Origin: JBDSKH01 sp050245915 | Lineage (GTDB): Bacteria > Actinomycetota > Actinomycetes > Actinomycetales > Microbacteriaceae | Direction of reading: 5' to 3' | Length of the DNA stretch: 64,000 nucleotides | Assembly (NCBI GenBank): GCA_050245915.1 | Contig: JBFWWZ010000002.1 | Span: 1-64,000 of the forward strand | The notes under the pieces: generated by a model | Told to the model about the DNA's origin: nothing | The model's database searches: none | The model's input: the letters and a program-made list of their open reading frames with translations, nothing else | Shown: positions 16,780-23,641 of the stretch, in pieces | Layout of the letters: each line of letters begins with the position of its first letter | Position numbering within the stretch: the first letter of the stretch is position 1 | Program-made: the position numbers and the translations under genes

Positions 16780-16822
16780 GCGTTCGGTCCTCGATCGCTA
16801 GGGGCTCACGAGGACCGAACGC
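16780..16822 (-). terminator. Perfect 14-bp inverted repeat, likely terminator
   Basis: GCGTTCGGTCCTCG at 16780-16793 and its exact complement at 16809-16822 with a 15-nt loop. It lies 40 bp after the stop of the minus-strand OB-like gene and 27 bp before the hypothetical gene. The long perfect arms also allow a protein-binding or recombination site. Confidence 0.6.
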
Positions 16823-16862
16823 CGGGCGGAGCGGGACCAGTGCCCGATGGCGGAAACTCGGG

Positions 16863-17195
16863 CTACTCGGCGCCGAGATCCCGCTCTACCTTTCGGGCGA
16901 TGACGGCCACCAGTGGGGGAAGTGCCTCGTCCTCGCTGAATCTCTTGACTTCGAGGTCGCCCCACACGCGAACGCGGTCACCCGGCTTCAGCCCTTCGAG
17001 CTGGCCCTTTGCCTCGTCCCCGTACAGCACGACGTCCAAACAATCCAGGACGGGCACCTCGACTGCTTGGCGGTGGTACAGGAGCACCCCCCGATCGCCG
17101 TAGCGGAAGTAGCTGTAGGGGCGTGGGTTCGCATCGCCCTCGACGTCTGCCTCATGCGGCCCATCGATGATCCGGCCCCGCAGGGTGATGTCCAT
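16863..17195 (-). CDS. Small OB-fold-like protein, possible single-stranded nucleic acid binding
   Basis: 110 residues from ATG 17195; GAGGAGG lies 10 nt upstream, and GTG 17201 (4 nt spacing) is the alternative. Alternating beta-type sequence, with ITLRGRIIDGP at the N terminus, GVLLYHRQAVEVPVLDCLDVV in the middle and GDRVRVWGDLEVKRF near residue 80, resembles OB-fold strands of SSB-like proteins. Small OB proteins often travel with relaxase genes on mobile elements. The fold assignment is inference; no aromatic-rich SSB tail is present. Divergent from a winged-helix gene over 77 bp. Confidence 0.6.
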   Translation of the reverse strand: MDITLRGRIIDGPHEADVEGDANPRPYSYFRYGDRGVLLYHRQAVEVPVLDCLDVVLYGDEAKGQLEGLKPGDRVRVWGDLEVKRFSEDEALPPLVAVIARKVERDLGAE

Positions 17196-17225
17196 CGTCA
17201 CGACGCCTCCTCATTTGAACTATTC

Positions 17226-17240
17226 CAGTTGTCAAAACTG
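17226..17240. promoter_or_regulatory. Inverted repeat in a divergent promoter
   Basis: CAGTT-GTCAA-AACTG between the OB-like and winged-helix genes; a candidate operator for the winged-helix protein next to it. Confidence 0.4.
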
Positions 17241-17260
17241 TAGCCCCGGTTCCACTCGTC

Positions 17261-17266
17261 CACAAT
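17261..17266 (+). promoter_or_regulatory. -10-like element for the winged-helix gene
   Basis: CACAAT placed 6 nt before GTG 17273, the leaderless spacing seen elsewhere in the window. Confidence 0.35.
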
Positions 17267-17272
17267 GGCGGT

Positions 17273-17626
17273 GTGCCCTCCCGCAATCCGCCAGAGCTTC
17301 CGAAGGAACTCGGCGACGCTGCGGACGCACTAGGCAGCCGACTTCGGGTGGCGCTGTTGCGGTCTGTGGCGGAGGAGGGACCAGCGACTCGCGCCGAACT
17401 GGCACGTCGACTTGGGCTCAAGTACGCGGCTCAACTAGAGAAGGCGTTGTCCGCGCTTGAAGGAGTCGGAATCCTGACCGTTGATCCCGGTCGGGACGAG
17501 CCCGGCCGTCTCAAGCGGACCTACGCGATCGACCCGGCGCGGTACGCCGCCGTCGTCGTCGCCATCGCCAAGCTGAATCCAGACCGCGATGTCATGTTGG
17601 CGGATCTTCGGACATTACTTGAGTAG
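17273..17626 (+). CDS. Winged-helix DNA-binding protein (ArsR-like)
   Basis: 117 residues from GTG 17273. RLRVALLRSVAEEGPATRAELARRLGLKYAAQLEKALSALEGVGIL, spread over residues 23-70, is a helix-turn-helix with a recognition helix, followed by a wing (TVDPGRDEPGRLKRTYAID). No ligand domain and no metal-binding cysteines. Probably represses its own promoter and the divergent OB-like gene, through the inverted repeat between them. Typical of small control genes on integrative elements. Confidence 0.75.
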   Translation: MPSRNPPELPKELGDAADALGSRLRVALLRSVAEEGPATRAELARRLGLKYAAQLEKALSALEGVGILTVDPGRDEPGRLKRTYAIDPARYAAVVVAIAKLNPDRDVMLADLRTLLE

Positions 17627-17884
17627 AGGTCGTTCCGAGCGTCGGGCCACTCCCTCTCCGCCGCCTGGTGTTGATCGGCCACTGCGCATCGCGCGGGCGC
17701 TGCCCGGAGTCGGTACGAGTCGTTCGCTCTCTTGCCCGGCTCTTCCGCATGTCCGGGGGCGGGCGTACCCTTGGTGGCGAGGTAGTAGCCACGATTTCTA
17801 GGTCGCTTGCGACGGTCCCAGTGGGACGCTCACCACATGATCTACCTCCTCGGCGGAGCTACGCACTACTCGGGGGCGGACTCC

Positions 17885-18229
17885 ATGTTCCGACTGCTCT
17901 GGAATCTCAGCATCCATGTTCGGCTGTTCCTGCGGACGTACATGCCGACGAACATCCTGCTCGACGCACTGCGCTCGCGGCGCGGATTGAAGTGGGGAGT
18001 GCCAGCCATGCTGATCGCCGCGCCGTACCTGTTCGGCGCATGGCTGCTCACCCTCTGGATCGCCGACGGCGGGCCGGGCTGGCTCTACCTGCTCGTGCTG
18101 CTGTTCATCTGGAACGCGCTGAAGTTCCTGGTGTTCGGGCCGCTCAGCCTCGTCCTGCTGGCTCGGACACGGCTCCGCGAGCGGCGCGACGCAGTCCGCG
18201 CGGCGCGCCCGGTGGCCTTCGCAGATTGA
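17885..18229 (+). CDS. Small membrane protein common on actinobacterial mobile elements
   Basis: 114 residues from ATG 17885; upstream in-frame ATGs would add non-conserved residues. The sequence MFRLLWNLSIHVRLFLRTYM followed by PTNILLDALRSRRGLKWGVP is one I associate with short proteins in actinobacterial integrative elements (from memory). Two hydrophobic segments lie near residues 40-60 and 65-90, and the tail is arginine-rich. The sulfate permease label often attached to such proteins is not supported by size or motifs. Function unknown; closest gene to the attachment site. Confidence 0.65.
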   Translation: MFRLLWNLSIHVRLFLRTYMPTNILLDALRSRRGLKWGVPAMLIAAPYLFGAWLLTLWIADGGPGWLYLLVLLFIWNALKFLVFGPLSLVLLARTRLRERRDAVRAARPVAFAD

Positions 18230-18384
18230 GATCGGTCCAGTCGTTTTGCTGCCACTTACAGTCGGCGCGTTCCCCATGTTGCTCCACTACACTCCGTAAT
18301 CGACAGAGCGGTCCTTCCGCAACAATCCAACGAGTTCCACGATCCTCCGAGTTCTTCCGATGCCCGGCAGGGGACCAGCGCACC
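18230..18384. other. Non-coding flank next to the attachment site
   Basis: No gene seen. GAGTTC occurs twice within about 20 bp (near 18330 and 18347), possibly arm-type integrase sites, but this is weak. Confidence 0.3.
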
Positions 18385-18422
18385 CCCAGAGGTCGCAGGT
18401 TCAAATCCTGTCCCCGCAACCA
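18385..18422 (+). other. Attachment-site remnant: 3' end of an initiator tRNA gene
   Basis: CCCAGAGGTC leads into a T-arm (GCAGG, TTCAAAT, CCTGT) and CCCCGCA-A-CCA. This is the T-arm, acceptor strand, discriminator and encoded CCA of an initiator tRNA-Met. The 5' half is absent: bases before 18385 do not form an anticodon or D arm. An orphan tRNA 3' end is the usual product of site-specific integration, so it is read as attL or attR. The tRNA identity is from memory of actinobacterial sequences. Confidence 0.75.
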
Positions 18423-18425
18423 CCG

Positions 18426-18462
18426 CAGAAGCCGTCCCCGGAATCACCGAGGGCGGCTTCTG
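18426..18462 (+). terminator. Terminator hairpin following the tRNA remnant
   Basis: CAGAAGCCG at 18426-18434 and CGGCTTCTG at 18454-18462. Probably the native terminator of the interrupted tRNA gene, left in place on the host side. Confidence 0.65.
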
Positions 18463-18566
18463 TCGTTCCGCTGCACCAGGCACCCGGGACCTTCGGCACT
18501 GTCCCCGCCGCGCCTCGTCCGGGAACCTGCTCGTGTTCTCGAGCGGGTTCGAGGTAGGAGGGCGTC

Positions 18567-19514
18567 ATGTCGGAGAAAACACTGACGACGGAGCAGACGG
18601 CTCCCCGTCGTGGTGGCTGGCTCGCGATGGTGTTCATCGGAGCGGTGCTGCTGATGATCGGCGGCGGAATGGCGAGCGGCGGGATCGCCATCCTCAACGT
18701 GGATCGCTGGGGCGGCCGGATCGACTACCCCGCAGGCTTCGACCCGCGGTGGCTCGAGAGCGCTGCGGCGGTCGTCACCGGCGTCGGGATCGCGCTGGTG
18801 CTCGCGGCGTTCCTGCTCATCGTGTGGGGCGCCCACGGCTGGGGCAGACGGTCCGAGCTCGCGGCGACCCCGGCATCCGGGGGCTACCCCGCCGGGATCA
18901 CCGGACACCTCGATTCCCCCTCACGCGCGCTCTGGCTCGTGAAATGGCTGCTGCTGATTCCGCACGCCATCGTGCTCGGGCTGCTGTGGACCGCATTCTG
19001 GCCGGTGTCCATTGTCGCCTGGTTCGCCATCCTGTTCACCAGACGGTATCCGCTGTCGCTGTTCACCTTCACGGTCGGCGTCGTGCGCTGGAGCTGGCGA
19101 GTCGGGTTCTACGGCTACTCGGCCCTCGGGACCGATGCGTACCCGCCGTTCTCGCTCGATTCCCGGCCGTACCCGGCCGACCTCGCGGTCGCCTACCCCG
19201 AGCGGCTCTCCCGGGGACTGGTTCTGGTCAAGTCGTGGCTGCTCGCGATCCCGCACCTGATCCTGGTTGCGGTGCTGACGGGGTGGGGCAGTTCGGACGG
19301 GCGGGGCGTCGCGGTGCTCACCGTGCTCGTCGTCATCGCCGCGATCGCGCTGCTGTTCACCGGACGGTACCCGCCCGGCGTGTTCGACCTCGTAATGGGC
19401 ATCGACCGGTGGGCGTTCCGCACCATGGCCTACGTCGCGCTGCTGCGGGACGACTACCCGCCGTTCCGCCTCGACCAGGGATCGGACGAGCCGGCGGTCA
19501 GCTCACCGAAGTGA
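18567..19514 (+). CDS. DUF4389 domain membrane protein
   Basis: 315 residues; AGGAGGG precedes the ATG. After a transmembrane segment near 18-42 and another near 72-90, two DUF4389 repeats follow. Each carries RALWLVKWLLLIPHAIVL- or RGLVLVKSWLLAIPHLILV-like helices, a GRYPPG- or RRYPLSLF-type turn, and a terminal YPPFSLD or YPPFRLD motif (near 198 and 300). Domain function is unknown. First host gene beyond the attachment site. Confidence 0.85.
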   Translation: MSEKTLTTEQTAPRRGGWLAMVFIGAVLLMIGGGMASGGIAILNVDRWGGRIDYPAGFDPRWLESAAAVVTGVGIALVLAAFLLIVWGAHGWGRRSELAATPASGGYPAGITGHLDSPSRALWLVKWLLLIPHAIVLGLLWTAFWPVSIVAWFAILFTRRYPLSLFTFTVGVVRWSWRVGFYGYSALGTDAYPPFSLDSRPYPADLAVAYPERLSRGLVLVKSWLLAIPHLILVAVLTGWGSSDGRGVAVLTVLVVIAAIALLFTGRYPPGVFDLVMGIDRWAFRTMAYVALLRDDYPPFRLDQGSDEPAVSSPK

Positions 19515-19515
19515 G

Positions 19516-19893
19516 TCAGTCCATCTCCTCCACCCATTGCGCCCGCCACTCGGGCGGGTCGAACGCGTCACTCCAGTACGCGGTCTCCTTGCCGATCTTT
19601 CCGTCGCGGAACTCGAAGACGAAGATCGTCTCGTAGGTCGGGCCGCCGTAGTCGAGGGTGGCCTCGGCCACCACGAGTTCACCGCCCGAGATCATGCGCC
19701 GGGGCGTGATCGTCGGCAACTGCGGGAACGCGCCGTAGATCGCACGGCGGTTCTCCGCGCCCCGCACCCGCTCGCGCGACTGGGGCCAGTCCATGGTCGC
19801 GTCGTCATGGAACAGGTCGTCCATCACCGCGATGTCCCGGGCGTTGATGCAGTCGATGAGGCGCTTGACCTGCGCCTCGTTCGCCGCGGACAT
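19516..19893 (-). CDS. SnoaL/NTF2-like family protein
   Basis: 125 residues. ATG 19893 shares one base with the stop of the VOC gene (TGATG). EAQVKRLIDCINARDIAVMDDLFHDDATMDWPQS covers the first part, described as helix then strand of a cone-shaped NTF2 fold. ETIFVFEFRDGKIGKETAYW near residue 100 is the characteristic C-terminal strand pair. Such proteins are small isomerases, hydrolases or binding proteins. Coupled to the VOC gene, so the two probably act on the same compound; the substrate is unknown. Confidence 0.8.
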   Translation of the reverse strand: MSAANEAQVKRLIDCINARDIAVMDDLFHDDATMDWPQSRERVRGAENRRAIYGAFPQLPTITPRRMISGGELVVAEATLDYGGPTYETIFVFEFRDGKIGKETAYWSDAFDPPEWRAQWVEEMD

Positions 19894-20273
19894 CAGCTGA
19901 TCGTCTGCGAGAGCACGATGGTGTTGCCCTCGCTGTCCTTGAACCAGGCCGCCCGCTCCGTGCCGACCTCGGCGACCCCGTCTACGGTCTTCAGGCCGGG
20001 GAAGTCGTACTCCTCGAACACGACGCCGCGCTCGCGCAGCTCGGCCATGTCGGCATCCAGCTCTGAGGTCGACCAGCCCATCTGGGTGTTCTTCGCCGTG
20101 CCGGCGTTCGAGGTCTCGTAGAGCTGGAAGATGTACCCGGACGGCCCCGAGTAGGCGAGCATGCCGGGCTTCTCGAGGGTCGGCTCCAGACCGAGCTTGT
20201 CGCGGTAGAACGCGCGCGCACGATCGAGATCGGCAGCGGGGAGGACGGTGTAGATCGAGAGGGGGTCGCGCAT
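19893..20273 (-). CDS. VOC-family (glyoxalase/bleomycin resistance) protein
   Basis: 126 residues from ATG 20273; AGGTG lies upstream, and GTG 20282 is a possible alternative. Paired beta-alpha-beta-beta-beta modules: YTVLPAADLDRARAFYRDKLGL at residues 7-28, FQLYETSN near 50, and ERAAWFKDSEGNTIVLSQT at the end with the usual E or D metal or substrate positions. The family covers dioxygenases, lyases and binding proteins. Upstream of and coupled to the SnoaL-like gene. Confidence 0.85.
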   Translation of the reverse strand: MRDPLSIYTVLPAADLDRARAFYRDKLGLEPTLEKPGMLAYSGPSGYIFQLYETSNAGTAKNTQMGWSTSELDADMAELRERGVVFEEYDFPGLKTVDGVAEVGTERAAWFKDSEGNTIVLSQTIS

Positions 20274-20347
20274 GGGCGGCACCTCGCTTCCGCGTCGGGA
20301 TGGCCGACAATGTACTCCCGCTTCTCACCATGAGCACAGAGCCCGCC

Positions 20348-20376
20348 CTGGCACGCGCCTTCCCACCCGCTAGAAT
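20348..20376 (+). promoter_or_regulatory. Candidate sigma-70-type promoter
   Basis: CTGGCA at 20348-20353, a 17-bp gap, and TAGAAT at 20371-20376, about 30 bp before the lipoprotein ATG. Confidence 0.45.
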
Positions 20377-20406
20377 TTCTCAACCCGAAGCCAAGAAGGT
20401 CGTCTC

Positions 20407-20907
20407 ATGCGCTTGCTGTACAGGCCGGTCATGGTCGCGGCGGCGTGCGCGGTCGTTCTCGCGGTGACCGCCTGCTCGGCTCCCGCTCCCCTCGCAGCTG
20501 AGACCGAATCCGCAGTGGATCTCCATCAGCAGAACGTTGAGGCGCTTGAGCAGTACGTCACGGCCGAGCGAGCCACCCTCCCGCAGATCATGCAGCTGTA
20601 CCCGGGCCTCTACTCGGAGGTGGAGGTCAAGGGTACGTTCGAGGAGTCGAACGGGGACCGCGGCATCCCACCTGGGACGTATGCGGTCGTCTGGTTCGAC
20701 TACACCTATGCGAACGCGATGGACTGGTCCGCGACGATGGCGGATCTCGATGCGCAGCGATCGGGGATCGACGACCTCTGCGCGCACACGATCTTCCCTG
20801 CGATGCGACGCGCGGGAATCACGGGAAACCTCAGCGTCGTCTATTCCTACGGTGATGGACGAAGCGCGTTCGGCCCCATGTGGAGCCACACCTGTTCCGA
20901 CTACTGA
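20407..20907 (+). CDS. Putative lipoprotein
   Basis: 166 residues. Lipoprotein signal: basic start, hydrophobic core AAACAVVLAVTAC with lipobox VTAC (Cys at 23), followed by an Ala- and Pro-rich spacer. The mature part includes TYAVVWFDYTYANAMDW and two cysteines (DDLCAHT, HTCSDY) that could form a disulfide. No recognised domain. Ends 11 bp before the GTPase gene and may be co-transcribed with it. Confidence 0.7.
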   Translation: MRLLYRPVMVAAACAVVLAVTACSAPAPLAAETESAVDLHQQNVEALEQYVTAERATLPQIMQLYPGLYSEVEVKGTFEESNGDRGIPPGTYAVVWFDYTYANAMDWSATMADLDAQRSGIDDLCAHTIFPAMRRAGITGNLSVVYSYGDGRSAFGPMWSHTCSDY

Positions 20908-20918
20908 GAAACGGACGC

Positions 20919-22088
20919 ATGGCGCAGAAGCGTGCACTTGAGCAGCACATCGCGGTGTTCGGCGAGAGCGGGAGCGGGAAGACCGTCCTGCTGTCGTCCT
21001 TCTATGGCGCGACCCAGGAACCGGAGTTCATGAAGAACAGCTTGTTCCATGTCGTCGCCGAAGACATCGGTCAGGGCGCCCGGTTGCGGCGGAACTTCCT
21101 CGGGATGAAGAACTCGTCCCAGGCACCGGCCCAGACGCGTTTCGCCTCGGTACCCTACGCGTTCTCTGTGAAGCCGAGGACCACGGGCGGGAAGAAGAAG
21201 CGGACCAACGCCCAGGATCTGCGGCTGGTGTGGCACGACTATCCGGGCGAGTGGTTCGAGGCGAGCATCGACGGACCGGAGGAAGCCAAGCGGCGCGTCG
21301 ATACTTTCCGGGCGTTGCTTGAATCGAACGTCGCCCTGTTGCTGGTAGATGGTCAGAAGCTGCTCGATCACGCCGGCGAAGAGGAGCGCTATCTGAAATC
21401 CCTGCTCGGCAATTTTCGTGGCGGACTCGAGTCGCTCAGGCACGAGTTGCTGGTCGACGGTAAGAGACTGGTGGTGTTTCCGCGAGTCTGGGTCGTCGCG
21501 CTGTCGAAATCCGACCTCATGCCCGAGCTCGATGTCTTCGAGTTTCGTGACCTGCTCATCGAGAAGGTCGGCGACGAGATGGATGAACTGCGTCGGGTGA
21601 TCGCGAGTCTGATCGAGGCTCCTGAGGCGTTGTCGGTCGGAGAGGACTTCGTGCTCTTGTCCGCAGCTCATTTCGATCCGGGCAACATCAACGTCAGCGA
21701 ACGTGTCGGCGTGGATCTCATTCTTCCGATCGCGGCGACCCTGCACCTGGAGCGCCATCTTGCGTGGGCGCGCGCCAAGCAGACGACCGCGAAAGTCGCC
21801 GAACGGTTAATCCGGGGATTGGGCGCGTTCGCCAAAGCGTTGGGCGGCATCGCAGCGTTGCTCGCACGACTGCGTCCGAAGAGCAAGACGATGATCGCGA
21901 TTGTTGGTCTCCTCGCCCAATTCGCCGATGACATCGAAGATCTGGTGCACGCCGGCGGCGACAAATTGCGCAAGATCCACGACGCTGCGCGCGAGAACGG
22001 CGACCTCCTCAAGGCTATGCTCGCAGGCTTTCGGATCGACCTGGAGAACGGCGAACGAGATGACGTCCTCCTGCGGGCACCGAGGTGA
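20919..22088 (+). CDS. P-loop GTPase-like protein of a two-gene module
   Basis: 389 residues from ATG 20919. Walker A GESGSGKTVLLSS near residues 13-25. A G3-like LVWHDYPGEWF near 103-113, and a G4-like ALSKSDLMPEL near 198-208 (SKSD in place of TKxD/NKxD), point to a TRAFAC-type GTPase, close to those annotated as double- or DO-GTPases. The region after about 280 is helical and basic (RLIRGLGAFAKALGGIAALL), possibly membrane-associating. Its stop overlaps the start of the 110-residue gene by four bases. Related GTPases occur in predicted conflict systems, but the role here is unknown. Confidence 0.75.
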   Translation: MAQKRALEQHIAVFGESGSGKTVLLSSFYGATQEPEFMKNSLFHVVAEDIGQGARLRRNFLGMKNSSQAPAQTRFASVPYAFSVKPRTTGGKKKRTNAQDLRLVWHDYPGEWFEASIDGPEEAKRRVDTFRALLESNVALLLVDGQKLLDHAGEEERYLKSLLGNFRGGLESLRHELLVDGKRLVVFPRVWVVALSKSDLMPELDVFEFRDLLIEKVGDEMDELRRVIASLIEAPEALSVGEDFVLLSAAHFDPGNINVSERVGVDLILPIAATLHLERHLAWARAKQTTAKVAERLIRGLGAFAKALGGIAALLARLRPKSKTMIAIVGLLAQFADDIEDLVHAGGDKLRKIHDAARENGDLLKAMLAGFRIDLENGERDDVLLRAPR

Positions 22089-22417
22089 GGTTCATCTGGG
22101 CGACCCGGGGGCAGAACTGGGGATTCCGGTTCCTCAGCCACGGGGGTTTTGATGATCCCCTTCCTGCCTACGACGAGATATTCGGCCGCTTCGGGGATGA
22201 CCCGACCGAGTTTCGCCGGGTGGGGGGGATCGTCGGGCTGCGCTTTCCGGACCCCTTGAACCGCAAGGACGCGGCGGGCAGGGTGATCCCGCATGAGTTC
22301 GTCGTCTATGGTCCTGAGGCCGATGTGATCGACTCCGTGGCCGCGGGCAAGCGCCTGATCTGGCCCACGGTGCGCGACCAATACGCCCGCGTCTGGAACC
22401 TGCCGGACTCCCGCTAG
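22085..22417 (+). CDS. Small protein coupled to the GTPase, function unknown
   Basis: 110 residues starting at GTG 22085 within the GTPase stop (GTGA). Rich in aromatic residues, with WATRGQNWGFRFLSHGGFDDP at the N terminus (two segments) and FVVYGPEADVIDSVAAGKRL near 75. No membrane segment, signal or recognised motif. The obligate-looking coupling suggests it binds or is regulated by the GTPase; that is inference. A catalytic effector role cannot be excluded. Confidence 0.6.
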   Translation: MRFIWATRGQNWGFRFLSHGGFDDPLPAYDEIFGRFGDDPTEFRRVGGIVGLRFPDPLNRKDAAGRVIPHEFVVYGPEADVIDSVAAGKRLIWPTVRDQYARVWNLPDSR

Positions 22418-22420
22418 GCT
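22415..22420 (+). promoter_or_regulatory. -10 element of a leaderless promoter
   Basis: TAGGCT 6 nt before ATG 22427. It includes the TAG stop of the preceding gene. Confidence 0.4.
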
Positions 22421-22426
22421 CCCCGC

Positions 22427-23641
22427 ATGAAGATCCTCCTCATCGGAGCGGGGGGCGTGGGGTCCGCCTTCTGCTCGATCGCCGTCCGGCGCGACTTCTT
22501 CGAATCGGTGGTCGTCGCCGACTACGCGATCGAGAGCGCGGAGCGCGCCGTGAAAGCCGTGAACGACCCGCGGTTCACCGCCGCGCAGGTCGACGCCTCC
22601 TCCGCGGACTCCGTCTCGGCGCTGGTGAAGAGCACCGGCGCAACCCACGTGATGAACGCTGTCGACCCGCGGTTCGTCATCCCGATCTTCGACGGGGCGA
22701 TCGCGGCAGGGGCCGACTACCTCGACATGGCGATGAGCCTGTCGCACCCGCACCCCGACAAGCCGTACGAGCTGACCGGCGAGAAACTGGGCGACTACCA
22801 GTTCGCCAAATCGGAACAGCTCGAGAAGGCCGGCCGCCTCGCGCTCGTCGGCATCGGCGTGGAACCGGGCCTCAGCAACGTGTTCGCGCGCTACGCGGCC
22901 GACCACCTGTTCAGCGAGATCGACGAGCTCGGCACCCGCGACGGCGCCAACCTCACCGTCGACGGCTACGACTTCGCCCCCTCGTTCAGTATCTGGACCA
23001 CCATCGAGGAGTGCCTCAACCCGCCCGTCATCTGGGAGAAAGATCGGGGCTGGTACACCACGGCGCCGTTCAGCGAACCGGAGGTCTTCGACTTCCCCGA
23101 AGGCATCGGGCCGGTCGAATGCGTCAACGTCGAGCACGAAGAGGTGCTCATGATGCCGCGCTGGGTGGACGCGAAACGTGTCACCTTCAAGTACGGTCTC
23201 GGCGACGAGTTCATCGGCGTGCTGAAGACGCTGCACAAGCTCGGCCTCGACAAGACCGAGAAGGTGAAGGTCGGCGGCGTCGAGGTGAGCCCGCGGGATG
23301 TCGTGGCCGCCTGCCTGCCGAACCCCGCGTTCCTGGGCGACAAGATGCACGGCAAGACCTGCGCCGGTCTCTGGGTCACCGGCACCGGGAAAGACGGGAC
23401 GCCGCGCTCGACATACCTGTACCACGTGGTCGACAACCAGTGGTCGATGACCGAGTACGGCCACCAGTGCGTCGTCTGGCAGACCGCCATCAACCCGGTC
23501 GTGGCACTCGAACTGCTCGCCACCGGCACCTGGACGGGCGCCGGCGTGCTCGGCCCGGAGGCGTTCGACGCGGTGCCGTTCCTCGACCTGCTGAAAGACG
23601 GCTACGGGTCGCCGTGGGGCATCCAGGAAGTCACCGCTTGA
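22427..23641 (+). CDS. Saccharopine dehydrogenase-like NAD(P)-dependent oxidoreductase
   Basis: 404 residues. Rossmann start MKILLIGAGGVGSAFCSIAV with the GxGGVG dinucleotide loop (7-12) and an acidic residue in VVVADYAIES near 31. The C-terminal catalytic domain has LVGIGVEPGLSNVFARYAAD near 140 and GKTCAGLWVTGTGKDG near 305, as in saccharopine dehydrogenase and carboxynorspermidine dehydrogenase-like enzymes. The substrate is unknown. Coupled by TTGA overlap to a BadF-type kinase-like gene, so the two likely share a pathway. Confidence 0.82.
   Translation: MKILLIGAGGVGSAFCSIAVRRDFFESVVVADYAIESAERAVKAVNDPRFTAAQVDASSADSVSALVKSTGATHVMNAVDPRFVIPIFDGAIAAGADYLDMAMSLSHPHPDKPYELTGEKLGDYQFAKSEQLEKAGRLALVGIGVEPGLSNVFARYAADHLFSEIDELGTRDGANLTVDGYDFAPSFSIWTTIEECLNPPVIWEKDRGWYTTAPFSEPEVFDFPEGIGPVECVNVEHEEVLMMPRWVDAKRVTFKYGLGDEFIGVLKTLHKLGLDKTEKVKVGGVEVSPRDVVAACLPNPAFLGDKMHGKTCAGLWVTGTGKDGTPRSTYLYHVVDNQWSMTEYGHQCVVWQTAINPVVALELLATGTWTGAGVLGPEAFDAVPFLDLLKDGYGSPWGIQEVTA

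Noticed and set aside
21668..23464. 598-residue minus-strand frame
   Set aside because: Spans three plus-strand genes and reads as low-complexity Asp/Val/Arg sequence; a shadow.
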